Of a DNA stretch of 64,000 bases, positions 23,868-34,439 are shown one piece after another (positions within the stretch are counted from its first letter, which is position 1; every line of letters starts with the position of its first letter). This DNA is from Neovahlkampfia damariscottae (taxonomy: Eukaryota; Heterolobosea; Selenaionea; Neovahlkampfiida; Neovahlkampfiidae). The stretch spans positions 20,319 to 84,318 of the forward strand of contig JABLTG010000086.1 of assembly GCA_016618085.1 (NCBI GenBank). The letters run 5' to 3'. The notes under the pieces were generated by a model. It was not told the origin of the DNA and did not search any database. It saw nothing but the letters and a program-made list of their open reading frames with translations. The position numbers and the translations under genes were made by a program.

Positions 23868-25793
23868 ATGAGTGGAATTGTTGAGAACATAACCAAAGCA
23901 TCCTATGAATTACAGAGAAGGAAATCTTTGAAGGTATCATCACTACCTTCATTTCAAGAAAAATCAATTGAAGAAGTGAAAGACCCTCTGTTTTTTTTGG
24001 AAGGTATGTCAAAAAAAACAATTTAATTTTCCAACCAAAATAGTTGCATCTGCCAGGAGGTTAGGAAAAACAGTAAATACATATTGTACAATAGTTTTTG
24101 AAGGACAGGATTATATGACAGGAATTTCATTTAATTCGGGTTCACCTTCGTGGAAAGAGAATTTTGTTTTGTATGAAAAAAAAAAACTGATTTTTTTTTT
24201 TTTATTAGTAAAGCAAAAGATATTACGAGTAGTGTAGTTATAACAATTTATTCAAAAAATGTTTTGGTGAAAGATACATTTTTGGTATGATTTTTTTTTT
24301 TTAACTTAAAAATGAATAAAGGGTCAAGTTACACTGGCATTATCAGATTATCACTCTGAAGAAATTGTTTCAAAATGGTTTCAATTAGATTCACGTTTAG
24401 ATCGAAGAGATTCTAGCTTAGGTCAAATTTTGTTAAAATTTCAATTGTTATATTCAGAACGTGGAACAATGTATAAATTAAATGACTATCTTGAAGTTGA
24501 TCATTATGACGCAATGAAAGATGTAAAAAAAAAAAAAATTAAATCTCCGAAAATAGTATTTTATATCTATACCATCGGATATCTTTTGTGCTTTATTTGA
24601 TCATAATAAATTAGTTCCAAATGAATCTGAAATCCAAGCATTGACAACTATATTAATCGATACCGAGATAAAAACAACCAAAGTTTTACAATTCATTATA
24701 AAAGAAGAAGTAAGAAAAAAAAATAAAATTCAAGAAAAAAGGTGAACTCTTGTTTTTCTAGCACTACTTTATTTAGAAGAAATTCATTAGCTAGTAAATT
24801 GATAACAAGCTGTATGAAACGTTTTGGAAATAATTATCTCGAAAAAATTTTGAAAGGAATTATAATTGATATTATAACGAAAAATGAAAATTTAGAAGTT
24901 GATCCAATGAGAGATGAATCTGCAAATATTGAAGAAAATATGGATAAATTAATTAAAATTGTAGATACCATTTTGAATTCCATTTTTGAATCAGTTGAAC
25001 TATTACCTTTGTAAAAAAAAGAAAAAGAAATTTTAAATTTTTTTGTTCAGTGAGATTAGAGAAGTTTCAAATATACTTTCAAGAGAAGTAGAATCAAAAT
25101 TTAGAGATGAACAAATTACTAAATTATCAGTTGGTGGTGTAATTTTTTTAAGATTTTTTTGTCCTGCAATAGCTTCTCCATTGTCAGCTAAATTTGTTGA
25201 TAAAATACCACCAAAAAATGCAAATAGAACATTTGTTCTATTGTCAAAAATTATACAAAATTTAGCAAATGGAATTCAATTTGGACAAAAAGAACCATAC
25301 ATGAAAAATTCAAATGAGTACTTAGGAAAGAAAGAAAAAGAAGTTTCAAAATATTTATATAACGTTGTTGTAAGAAAATTTTTTTTAAAACAATTCAAAG
25401 GATCTATCCAATTGTAAACCATCTTCAACTTTAGATGCTCAAAAAAAAGAAGTTACATTACTTGGTGCTTTTAGAGTTACATTACAAGAATTAAGAACAC
25501 TATTCGCTTTTTATACAATTCATTGTTATTTTAATAGAAACTGGACGACTATTTATCTAAGTTTAGAAAAAGAAAAACCAGATATTTCAGTTCGATTTGT
25601 TGAAAAAGATCCAGAAGATGTAAAAAAATTCATTGATGCTTTTGATAAAATTCTACAAACTTTTAAAGAACCAGTTGAATTAAAAGTAATAGATGAAGCA
25701 AAACATCCAAAAACAAATCATTCAAATTCACCTCAACCTTCATCTGATCACAGTTCAAAAAAAAAATCCTTAATTATGAAAAATAAAAAATAA
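23868..25793 (+). CDS. C2-domain Ras GTPase-activating protein
   Basis: A RasGAP that would speed GTP hydrolysis by Ras-family GTPases. Splicing about eight short introns gives an N-terminal C2 domain (exons at 24050-24520) and then a RasGAP domain. The arginine finger is in LFRRNSLASKLI (about 24768-24803) and the structural signature GGVIFLRFFCPAI at about 25130-25172. The C-terminus is a serine- and lysine-rich tail (SSDHSSKKKSLIMKNKK). The order C2-RasGAP resembles RASAL and plant-absent GAPs; no PH or SEC14 domain follows. The ATG at 23868 is 16 bp downstream of a double CCAAT/ATTGG palindrome (23828-23850). Confidence 0.85.
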
Positions 25794-25809
25794 TTTTTTT
25801 TAACTTTTT

Positions 25810-26079
25810 TTATTTTTTATGAGTTGTTTGATGAGAAACGTATGGTTTTAATTCAAATCCTGACATATCTTTTTCTTTATAATATGGTACTTTTGATTTA
25901 TCTAATGTCAAAAAACCTCTTGTTTTATGTTTTTTAGTTAAATCTCTTGTTTTTAATTCAGGTGTTTTTGGTGGATTAGTTTGAGTTTTTCTTCCTGGCC
26001 TATTAAGACTTTGAATTTTTTTTTGAAATAGTATAGTTGTTCTTTCATAGAAAAATAAAAAATTTGTAACTCTAAACAT
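25810..26079 (-). CDS. MRPL41: Mitochondrial ribosomal protein mL41-like
   Basis: An 89-residue basic protein. The C-terminal part carries the mL41 hallmark: GFLTLDKSKVPYY followed by MSGFELKPYVS. The N-terminus (MFRVTNFLFFYERTTILFQK) suits a mitochondrial presequence. It is shorter than human mL41 because it stops soon after the KPYVS motif, as some protist copies do. No intron. An ATTGG lies about 45 bp upstream. It is convergent with the RasGAP gene, with 16 bp between stops. Confidence 0.72.
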   Translation of the reverse strand: MFRVTNFLFFYERTTILFQKKIQSLNRPGRKTQTNPPKTPELKTRDLTKKHKTRGFLTLDKSKVPYYKEKDMSGFELKPYVSHQTTHKK

Positions 26080-26145
26080 TTTACAATTTTTGGTGTGTCT
26101 GTAGGAAAAAACTGAGAGTTTTGATTGGATAATTTTTATTTAATT

Positions 26146-27398
26146 TTATTCATCTTCCATTTTCATTTTTTTTCTTTCCGGTGATTTATTTTCTTTTTTT
26201 GATTTTTTTTTTGCAACAAAAAAGACATTTCTATAAATTGCTTGAATCATTGATTTTTTATTTGAAGCATAAGTAGATTGTTTCAATGATTCTTCTACAA
26301 TTTCAAAATCTTTTAATTTTATAACCTCTCTTAGTTCATCATAACTTAATTCAATTGAATACTCTCCTGGTATTTCAGCCCAATGATATAATAACGGTCC
26401 AAAATTAATCCAAATTCCATCATCATCTAAAGCATTCCAAATAGTATCAATATATTCAAATATATTTCTTGAAGTATCAATGAAAAAACATGATATAATA
26501 CAATTCCATTCATTTTTTTGTTTTGAATAAATTTCTAAAAAGTCACCTGCTACCATTGAAAAATTTGAATTTTCTGGTAGAATTGAAGGATTGATATCAG
26601 GTATCTTGACACTTCTTTGTTGATCTTTTCTCATTAAATGATTTGATTGAACATGTGTATATGGAAAAATTTCAAATTCTTCAATGAATTTTGTTTGATT
26701 TAAGATAAAATTTGAAGCAATCAGCATGAAATAGGTACATTCATTTCCTTCTGAAGTAAATCCTAAATTTGCTATTTCCCATGATAATCGACCTAAACCA
26801 GCACCTAAATAGTAAAAGATGAAAAAAAAAAAATACAAACCTTAAATTGGTTAAAATGTTGTTTTTAAAATTTACCTGGAGTTAAAACTTTAATATTTGT
26901 GCTTGGAGTTTTAAAATATTTCACTAAAGTATTCAAAATTAAACCATAACAAACAGTTCTTTCTTCTTTTCCTTCAGTACTCCAATCCCTAACGAATTGT
27001 TTCAATGTTGATAAGACTTTATCATAATTTGAAGGATTAGTTTTTATCGTATTCTTTTTAAAATCTTCTTCTGATAAAAAATATTTTCTTCCAAAAATTT
27101 CATCATTTTGTAGTTTTAATTCTTTACCAAGTAAGTGTGGTGAAATCATTTTTAAAAAAAAATCATAATTTTTTTTTATATTGTAATAGTTTTCTGTTGT
27201 TGTTTTTATAATATCTGGGATGAAGTTTAATTCTTTTAAACCACTTAGATTTTGTTTTATTTTATTTTGTTTGACAAAAGATATTCTTTCATAGTCAAGA
27301 AATGAGTTTAATATTTCGGTGAAATGATTTTCTTCTTCTATATCATGAAAACATTCTTCTTCATCTTCATGAAATATTTCTTTTTGTTGTAGTGACAT
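26146..27398 (-). CDS. CARNMT1: Carnosine N-methyltransferase family (N2227-like)
   Basis: An S-adenosylmethionine-dependent methyltransferase of the N2227/CARNMT1 family; the animal enzyme makes anserine from carnosine and methylates a histidine of other targets. The SAM-binding motif VLTPGAGLGRLSWEIA is split by an intron of about 70 nt (26805-26876). GNECTYFMLIASNFILN, a family signature, follows. Later motifs are CFFIDTSRNIFEYI and WINFGPLLYHW. The protein has about 385 residues, the normal size. The C-terminus is a lysine-rich nuclear-signal-like tail (KKKSKKENKSPERKKMKM). The ATG at 27398 is only a few bp from an ATTGG. Confidence 0.88.
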
Positions 27399-27970
27399 TT
27401 TGATTGGTTTAATTTTTCGGAAGAGGTTTTATTAAATAATTATTTCAAAAAAAATATTGTGTATTTTTATTTTGAAACAAAACTTCTTTGGTCACTCCAG
27501 TCCTAATATGGAATAAAAAGATTTCTTTTTCCAGTAAAACTGTTGAACTATTTTTTGTTTTGTAGTTTTGTAGTTTTTTTGAACAATTTTACTGGAGCTT
27601 AAGCCATTTTTTAGTTCGTTCATTTTTTCTGAACCTTAAAGTTGCTCTCGTTGTATTGTTCTCTTTGAACACGTCAGTCTTCTTACACAGCACTCTTTTT
27701 CTTAAAAAAAAATAAAAACTGAAAAAACTTTTTTTTGTCGCAACGGAAAAATTCCTTTGCCTGGTAATTTTGATTGGTTTTTAGTGACCCATTTTTGAAA
27801 CATTAGAACTAGTCGTAATTCTAAATATTTCGACAAAAGAATAAATTTTGGACATATTTGAACAAATTGGGCTAATTTTAGACCAACATATCAAATCCCA
27901 TTGGTCCAACCAAAGTTATAATAGACCAATCAATTCCTTCGACCTCAAAAACTCCTGGATTGAACCGAAT
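27399..27970. other. 572-bp intergenic region with an inverted repeat and CCAAT cluster
   Basis: No protein gene is visible. It holds an imperfect inverted repeat of 17 bp (27531-27547 and 27579-27595; 15 of 17 positions pair) around a T-rich loop, and several CCAAT or ATTGG motifs, with the last ones at about 27901 and 27927 serving the RWP-RK gene. It is the longest presumed promoter in the left half of the window, which fits a regulated transcription-factor gene. Confidence 0.5.
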
Positions 27971-28575
27971 ATGCCACCAGCAAAGAAAAAACCAACACGC
28001 GAAGAAATAGAAGAACTTTATCACTTGCCTATAGCAGAAGCTGCTCAAAGACTTGGTATTTGCAAGACTCTACTCAAACAAGTTTGTCGCAAGCTCAACA
28101 GTAAGCATTACAGAACTTTTTTCATTTAACTGAATTTTAGTTGAAAAATGGCCTTACAAGAAATCAAAATTAAATAAAAAAAAAACTACACCACAAGAAC
28201 AAAGTGAAAACGACGACGGAACTCCAAAAGAAACATTTAGATTTCGAGGTAAGCTTCGTTGCTCTTGAATTAATTTTTTTTCTAGCCTCACCTACATCAC
28301 AATTGTACAAGAAAAGAATAAAACAGTATGAACCAACACAATTTGTACAAAGCCAAGGTGTTCATTTTTCAGTTCCAGTTGTACCAGTGTCTTCAATGCA
28401 ACTTTCAATGTATCAACCACCAATACAACAATCAAGAACACAGCAACTTTATCCACAATTTGAATTGATTGCTAGACCGCAGCCAACTCGTAGCTTTCCA
28501 CCACAAGGTGAAAATCAAACTTCAGAACAAATTTTACCAAGTTTCAGAGAATTAATGGACAGCGTAAAAATGTAA
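27971..28575 (+). CDS. RWP-RK transcription factor
   Basis: A DNA-binding protein of the RWP-RK family, known best from plant nitrogen signalling and germline regulators and also present in some amoebae. The domain starts near residue 10: EELYHLPIAEAAQRLGICKT then LLKQVCRKLN, and after a 38-nt intron (about 28101-28139) IEKWPYKKSK, the counterpart of the name-giving RWPYRK. A second intron (28250-28285) precedes a glutamine- and proline-rich tail with SMYQPPIQQS and QFELIARPQPTRSF. Total about 175 residues. No PB1 or GAF domain is present, so it is closest in layout to the small RKD type. Confidence 0.88.
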
Positions 28576-28701
28576 ATTTCAATAAAAGTTCTTTCATTTT
28601 TTTTCTTTTGTTGAAAAATAAAATTGAAATTCTTGAATCCACATTTGGTGTTTGTCACCGTTTTTGGGCAATTGAATCACCAAAAAAGAAACATTTTTTA
28701 T

Positions 28702-29448
28702 TTATTTGGAAGAACCTTGAGATTTGACACTTTGAATTTTTGCATTAACTTCTTCTTGATTTCCGAGATAATAGTGTTTGATTGGTTTTAAAGTTTCTTC
28801 ATCCAATTCATAAACCAAAGGAACTCCAGTTGGAATATTCAAACTTACAATTTCATCATCAGAAATACCATCTAAATGTTTAACTAAAGCTCTTAACGAA
28901 TTTCCATGAGCAGCAATTAAAACTTTTTCACCTTTTTTAATTGATGGAACAATAACATCATGCCAGTATGGTAAGAAACGTTCGACTGTATCTTTAAGTG
29001 ATTCAGATTTTGGTAAATTATCAATTCCTTTGTATCTTGGTTCATTACCTGGGTATCTTTCATCTGATTCTTCAAGTTGTGGTGGTGGAATATCATAAGA
29101 TCTACGCCAAATTAAAACTTGTTTTTCACCATGTTTTTGAGCAGTTTCAGCTTTGTTTAATCCTTGTAAACCACCATAATGTCTTTCATTTAATTTGTAA
29201 CTTTTAATCACTGGAAGATGCATTAAATCTAATTCTTCCAAGACCAAATTAAGTGTTTTAATTGCTCTTTTTAAAACTGATGTATAACAAAGTGTGAAAT
29301 CAAAACCAGCTTCTTTTAACAATTTTCCACCTGAAATCGCTTCAGATACGCCAGTTTCTGTCAAAGGAACATCAGTCCAACCTGTGAATCTGTTTGATTT
29401 ATTCCATGTACTTTCACCATGTCTTATGAGAACGAGTTTAATCACCAT
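28702..29448 (-). CDS. 2,3-bisphosphoglycerate-dependent phosphoglycerate mutase
   Basis: A glycolytic enzyme interconverting 3- and 2-phosphoglycerate. The phosphohistidine motif [10 protein letters not shown] is at residues 7-16, with [35 protein letters not shown] and the second catalytic [14 protein letters not shown] in the usual order. It has 248 residues, no intron and no targeting peptide, so it should be cytosolic. This is the cofactor-dependent type, not the metal-dependent enzyme. A CCAAT lies about 35 bp upstream. Codon use is slightly more GC-rich than in neighbours, as for other housekeeping genes. Confidence 0.95.
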   Translation of the reverse strand: MVIKLVLIRHGESTWNKSNRFTGWTDVPLTETGVSEAISGGKLLKEAGFDFTLCYTSVLKRAIKTLNLVLEELDLMHLPVIKSYKLNERHYGGLQGLNKAETAQKHGEKQVLIWRRSYDIPPPQLEESDERYPGNEPRYKGIDNLPKSESLKDTVERFLPYWHDVIVPSIKKGEKVLIAAHGNSLRALVKHLDGISDDEIVSLNIPTGVPLVYELDEETLKPIKHYYLGNQEEVNAKIQSVKSQGSSK

Positions 29449-29543
29449 TGTTTTTTTCAGTTAAAAAACTTTAAAGTTAAACTCCAATCAGAATTATTTA
29501 TTTTATTTTCGTCCCAATTTGGAAAATTTCTAAAAATAAATAT

Positions 29544-32500
29544 TCATTTAAAAAGTTTTTTTGAAAACTGGGATTCCATAACAAACAGGAGCACACCCAA
29601 TTAAATATTTCAATTTACATTTTTCTCTTGCCAAAGGAATGCAATCAACCAAAGATTTATCATCTTCATTTTTAAAACATTCAAGTAATTCTAAACTAAA
29701 TCGATCAATATCAACATCAGTTACATCCCATAGATTAGCAATTAAACATGGACTTTTTAAAATATTAAAAAATTTGATGAGATTTTTACCAATTTCCTAA
29801 AATATAATTCAATGCAGTTCCAGTTGGTTCATGTTCTCCATTTTCAATCAAATTTCCACTACTACATCCCATTAGCAACGTTACAGCACATTTATTCAAT
29901 TTTGAAATTTCTGATGGTCTGAAATACTTCTCAGCACCTCCATGTCCCATATAAATGAAAAAATCATTACTTTCTAATGTTGATTTGAATTCATCATTTG
30001 ATGGTTCTTTTGTGGTTCCTGTCCAATTTTCCTTTTCAAAATATTTTTCAAATGTTTTTTGAGTATTCTTCAAATCACCACTTGGATTCAATAAATATGA
30101 TGTTTTTGTTAAATCAATCAATTTTGGTTTGTTTAGTAATTGTTGATATAAGAACAAAATAGATGGCATTCTTGAAATTGATTTCGATCTCAAAGATGGA
30201 ATACTTTCCCAAGGAAATTTTTGTAAATATTTATCCAAGATTAAAACAGTATGAACTCTCTCTGTTGTGGATGTTTTTGTTGGTGATATTTCTTCATCAT
30301 CACTAACAACAACTTTTCTTCTTCTTGTTTTTACTATCGTTTTTGAATTCGAACCACTCTTTTTATAATCTAAATCATGTAAATTCTTGGTAAAATCACC
30401 TAAGATAATGTATTCAAGATATTCAATTAAATTTTTCATTCTTGAGTCTAATTCATATCTCATATTCCACCATGATTTCTTTTTGATATTGATTTGTTTT
30501 CCAGTTTCATCACTTTCTTTTAAAATTGATAATATTTCTGAAAATGCAGAAAATAAACAAGATTCTTCATCATCAGATACTTTTTTTTTCATTTGATATT
30601 TCCAGTATTGATTATTTTCACTGATAGATTCACTGTATTCAAAATCTTCATCCAAATAATTTTCAAGATTATTGTATTCACATAATGATTGAATCATTTC
30701 TTTGCTCTTAATCAATGGAATTAATTCTAAAATTGGTTCATTCTTTTCTGTTATTCTTGTCAAAATCAAATGAGAAAAATCATCTGATATTCCTAATGTA
30801 CAAACAATCATGTTACTTGGAATTGTTTTTTGAAATTTTTTGATGAAATTAATTCCTTCTTCATTTGATTTTTGTAAATTGAATAAATTTGAATCATTAA
30901 TTCCCATGTTTGAAAATGACTCGACAATATCTTGATTTTTAATCATTTTCAATTTTTTCAAACGAAGTGAGACAGCCACTGACATATCTTTAAAAAATAG
31001 TTTTAGAAAAAATTACATCTTTTTTACTTGATAAATAACAGGAAAGATAAGGATTTGCTTGTGATAATTCAGCCAAAGAAGATAAAGATGATCTTGTAAA
31101 CCTTGGAATCATGTAACCTGTCAATCCAAAAATTTTGGAATATAAACTCTTTGCTAGCTCAATTTCTTCTTCTTCTTTGTATTTTTGAGCCATGAATTGA
31201 TGAATTAAAACTTCTTCAGTTGGAATCATTTTTCCATTTGAGTATTCAAGTACTGAAGATTCTTCAAGAATATGATAACTCAAAGAAAGATGTGCTTTCA
31301 ATGATTGAATTTTTGTGCTATCAATTTCATCATTTGTATCTTCAGGATGTTTCCAATTTTTCAATCTCATTGATGCTTCATCTAGTAATCTTTTGGCATC
31401 ATCAAATCTTTGATAAATTCGATAGACATCAGCTAATTGAATTAAATTTGCAACATTTTGAATTCTTGCAATTGACAGTTCTGATAAATTTGTCATTTCA
31501 CATAATTTTTGAGCAGCACTTAAGAAATATTTGCTGTTGATAAATTTATGTTTTCTTTGTTCCATTTCACCAAAACTCATCAAGAATTGCATGACATGAT
31601 GTTGCGAGTAAGTAAGTGTTGCCAACAGTAAGCCTTGATTGTAAAAATAAAATGATTCATTGACGGATCCTCTAGACTCATAAAAGTTTCCAACTTGAAG
31701 TAAGCTTGTGACAATTGGACTATAATCCATTGAATCAATTTCACTGTTGAGAAATTCTTGAGTGATATTTGAAATGGAAAACTTCTTCATACGACTTGAT
31801 AAGCTTGTGAGTGATGTATCAATTGAATCAGGATCATTTTGATAAAAAGAAACTTGTGAAAGATAATATCTACATAGAGAAAGTAATTCTGATTTTCCTT
31901 TGCATGATTTTTGCAATTGAGATAAGGTTTTTTGTGATTTTTCAATTTCTCCTTTTTCCATCAATAAGTATGATTTGATGATATTTCCAAATAACAATAC
32001 ATCCTCTTCCTCCTCATCTTGTTGATTTTCTATTTCCAATAAAATCGATTCTGCTTTATTTACATATCCAAGATCGATATAAATCTTTGCTAATTTGATG
32101 TCAATCGAGGAGTTTGATTCTTCTCTGAAATTATTGAATAATTTTAATAAGTTTAATGAGTTGATTTGTAATTCAGTTTCTCCATAATAATCCAAAATGT
32201 CAACAATAATTTCTACATTGTTGAATGAACGATCCAGATCTTTGATGTATTTCCCAATATTTTGAGGAGAGCATTGTTGAAGTAGTGAACACCATAATTT
32301 GATACTTGATCTGAAATATTTAAAATCAAATCTTGTTTGCATTAATTTGAGAATGTTTTCACACATCTCTTTTGAATTATCATCTTCTTTCCAATCATTC
32401 CAATCAACAACTTTATTCTTCATCATTAAAATATGGTAGTGAATTTTTAACAATTCTTTAAAACAATAAGTTAATGCTAATTCATCATAATTTTTGTTTT

Positions 32501-33788
32501 GGAGTAATTCAATATTTTTGTTGCAAATATTTATGGCATTTTGAATTGAATTTAAATCATAATTCCTTGAGACTAATATTTTCTCTCTGTCCATCATTTT
32601 CATGAGATATTCAGGTGATTGTTTTTCATAAATTTCTGAAAGCATGAAATCTAAAATCAATAGCTGTTCACTTGAAGTTGGTTTTTTATAATTGAGTTCA
32701 AAAATTTGTAGTGCTTTTAATTCTTCATTCAATAATAATTCCATTGTTTCTTTTGATAATTTCTTTGACAATACAGTAAGATTTCTTTTTGAAGTTCCAC
32801 TTTTCATATTTGATTTAACAAATTGATCAATATAATAAGGATACTTTTCTTCTTCAAAATTTGAATAATAAATTGATTCTAAAAAAGCAACTGATGCATC
32901 ATCAAATAATTCTTGAACATAATAAACTTTTCCAAGTAATGCAAAGCATTTTTCGAGTTTTGGTTTAGTTTTAATTTCATCAATAGGTTTCTTTTGAAAT
33001 AATGAACAAGCTTTTTTTAAATATTCAATTGTCTTTGAATAATTTTTTTCATTGAAAAGTTTTACTGAATCATTGAATAATTTAATTCCTGTTTGAACAT
33101 GACCATCATTTATTGTATTTGTGTTTCCACGAAGTTGTGAGATTGTTCCTTTAACTTTTTTTAAATAACTATATGATTCTGTTTCTAAACGTAAAAATTT
33201 TTCTTTTTTTAAAGTTTTGTCCCAAACAAGTCCAAGTTCTAAATAGTGTAAGCAGTATTCTAAGGAAGTCAAAATTTGTTGATTTGAATTGTAATTTTCA
33301 AGATTTTCTCTTATTTTTGAATGCACAATTTCTAAAGATTTCCAAATGAGATAAAGGTATGTATACAGTTCGTTTTTTGGTTTTTTGAACAGTAATTCGA
33401 ATTTTTTTAAATCTAGTTCTAAATTTGTTGCTCCTGACATAAAGTTATAAATTTTTAAAATGTTATAAAATGTATAATCATCAACGTTGCTCTTTGGTTG
33501 GAAATTTTCATAGAATTCGCAAAACTTTTTAATTTCAATATTTTTTTTCGATTTGTATAAAAAATAAAGGTAGTTTTCTGCCCAAAGTAAATGCCTTATT
33601 CCAGCAGAAAATCTTTTAGAACAGTCTTTTTCGTTTTTCGAAATTAAATTTTGAACAACTGCATTGAATTCAATAAAGTCATTTGATTTAAGTCCAGTAG
33701 AAGTTTGATAGGCCATTTCAAATATTTGAGAATAATTTATGTTTCTACCATGGCAAAGAGCATCAATTTTTGTTATGACCTCACTCAT
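29544..33788 (-). CDS. ESP1: Separase
   Basis: The caspase-fold protease that cleaves cohesin at anaphase. Three exons, with introns at about 31014-30975 and 29793-29755, give roughly 1,390 residues. The first 900 form a helical TPR-like solenoid. The C-terminal protease has both catalytic residues: histidine in FFIYMGHGGAEKYF (near 29950) and cysteine in TLLMGCSSGNL (near 29880). NCPCLIANLWDVTDVDIDRF after the last intron is the family ending. The ATG at 33788 has a CCAAT 48 bp upstream. A lysine/arginine-rich stretch (KTRRRKVVVSDDEE) near 30310 may be a nuclear signal or a regulated loop. It is divergent from condensin D2. Confidence 0.93.
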
Positions 33789-34439
33789 CGTTATTTCCCT
33801 CCAAAAAATTCGATAATACTATTGGTCTATTGCATCCAATCAAATAGTTTCACTTCCAACAAAAAAAATGGATGAACTGCTTTCAATATCTTCCATTTGT
33901 TCTCCTATGTATTTCTAAAGAATTAAACTATTAAAAAGAAAAATTCTAAGACATGGTCCAAGATTCAAAAAAAATAAAAAAAGATAATTGCCTTCCCATT
34001 CGCAATAACCAGGTTATTAAAACTCCACCAATATAATTTCGTAATTTCTGCACAAAAATTGAGAGATTTTATTTTCCTTCGACCTTTCTGTACTCAAAGA
34101 ATTTTTTTCAAAACTAATACTTCAAATCAAAAAGTTAAGTTTTAAGACTTGCCATACTTACGATGCGATGTTCAGCAATAAAAATTCTTTGTAAGAAAGA
34201 GGAAATGACTTGGTGTTTCTGTCAGCCAAAAAAGTATTAAAAGTTAAAATGATTTGTAAACAAGTATCAGCCAAAGTACAAATTGTCTCCAACAATAATG
34301 GATTTGTATATGATATTTTCTATGAAGGCAAATTTTGGTTTTGAACAGCCCAAACTTCTTTTCAGAAAAATTTATTTGATCATCTGGCTAAATATGGCAA
34401 TTCCTTTTCATTGGCTAACGTATCCCGCTTAAACAGTTG
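33789..34439. other. 651-bp divergent region between separase and condensin D2
   Basis: No protein gene is visible. A CCAAT at 33837-33841 serves separase and an ATTGG at 34410-34414 lies 26 bp before the condensin ATG. Between them is copy B of the dispersed element (34004-34082). A possible splice donor (CTTT|GTAAGAAAG near 34190) and acceptor (TTTTCAG near 34368) would allow a 5' leader intron on the condensin side. Confidence 0.5.
34004..34082 (-). repeat. Dispersed conserved non-coding element, copy B
   Basis: The counterpart of 3172-3251 on the opposite strand: identical over a 47-base core and about 93 percent identical over 75 bases. Its terminal palindrome AATAACCAGGTTATT (34004-34018) differs from copy A by a paired substitution that keeps six base pairs. 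Flanking DNA is unrelated. It lies about 360 bp before the condensin D2 ATG, reading towards it in the same sense that copy A reads towards ZPR1. Confidence 0.6.

Noticed and set aside
23900-23925. ACAGAGAAGG resembling the U6 snRNA ACAGAGA box.
   Set aside because: It lies in the first coding exon of the RasGAP gene and no other U6 feature is nearby.
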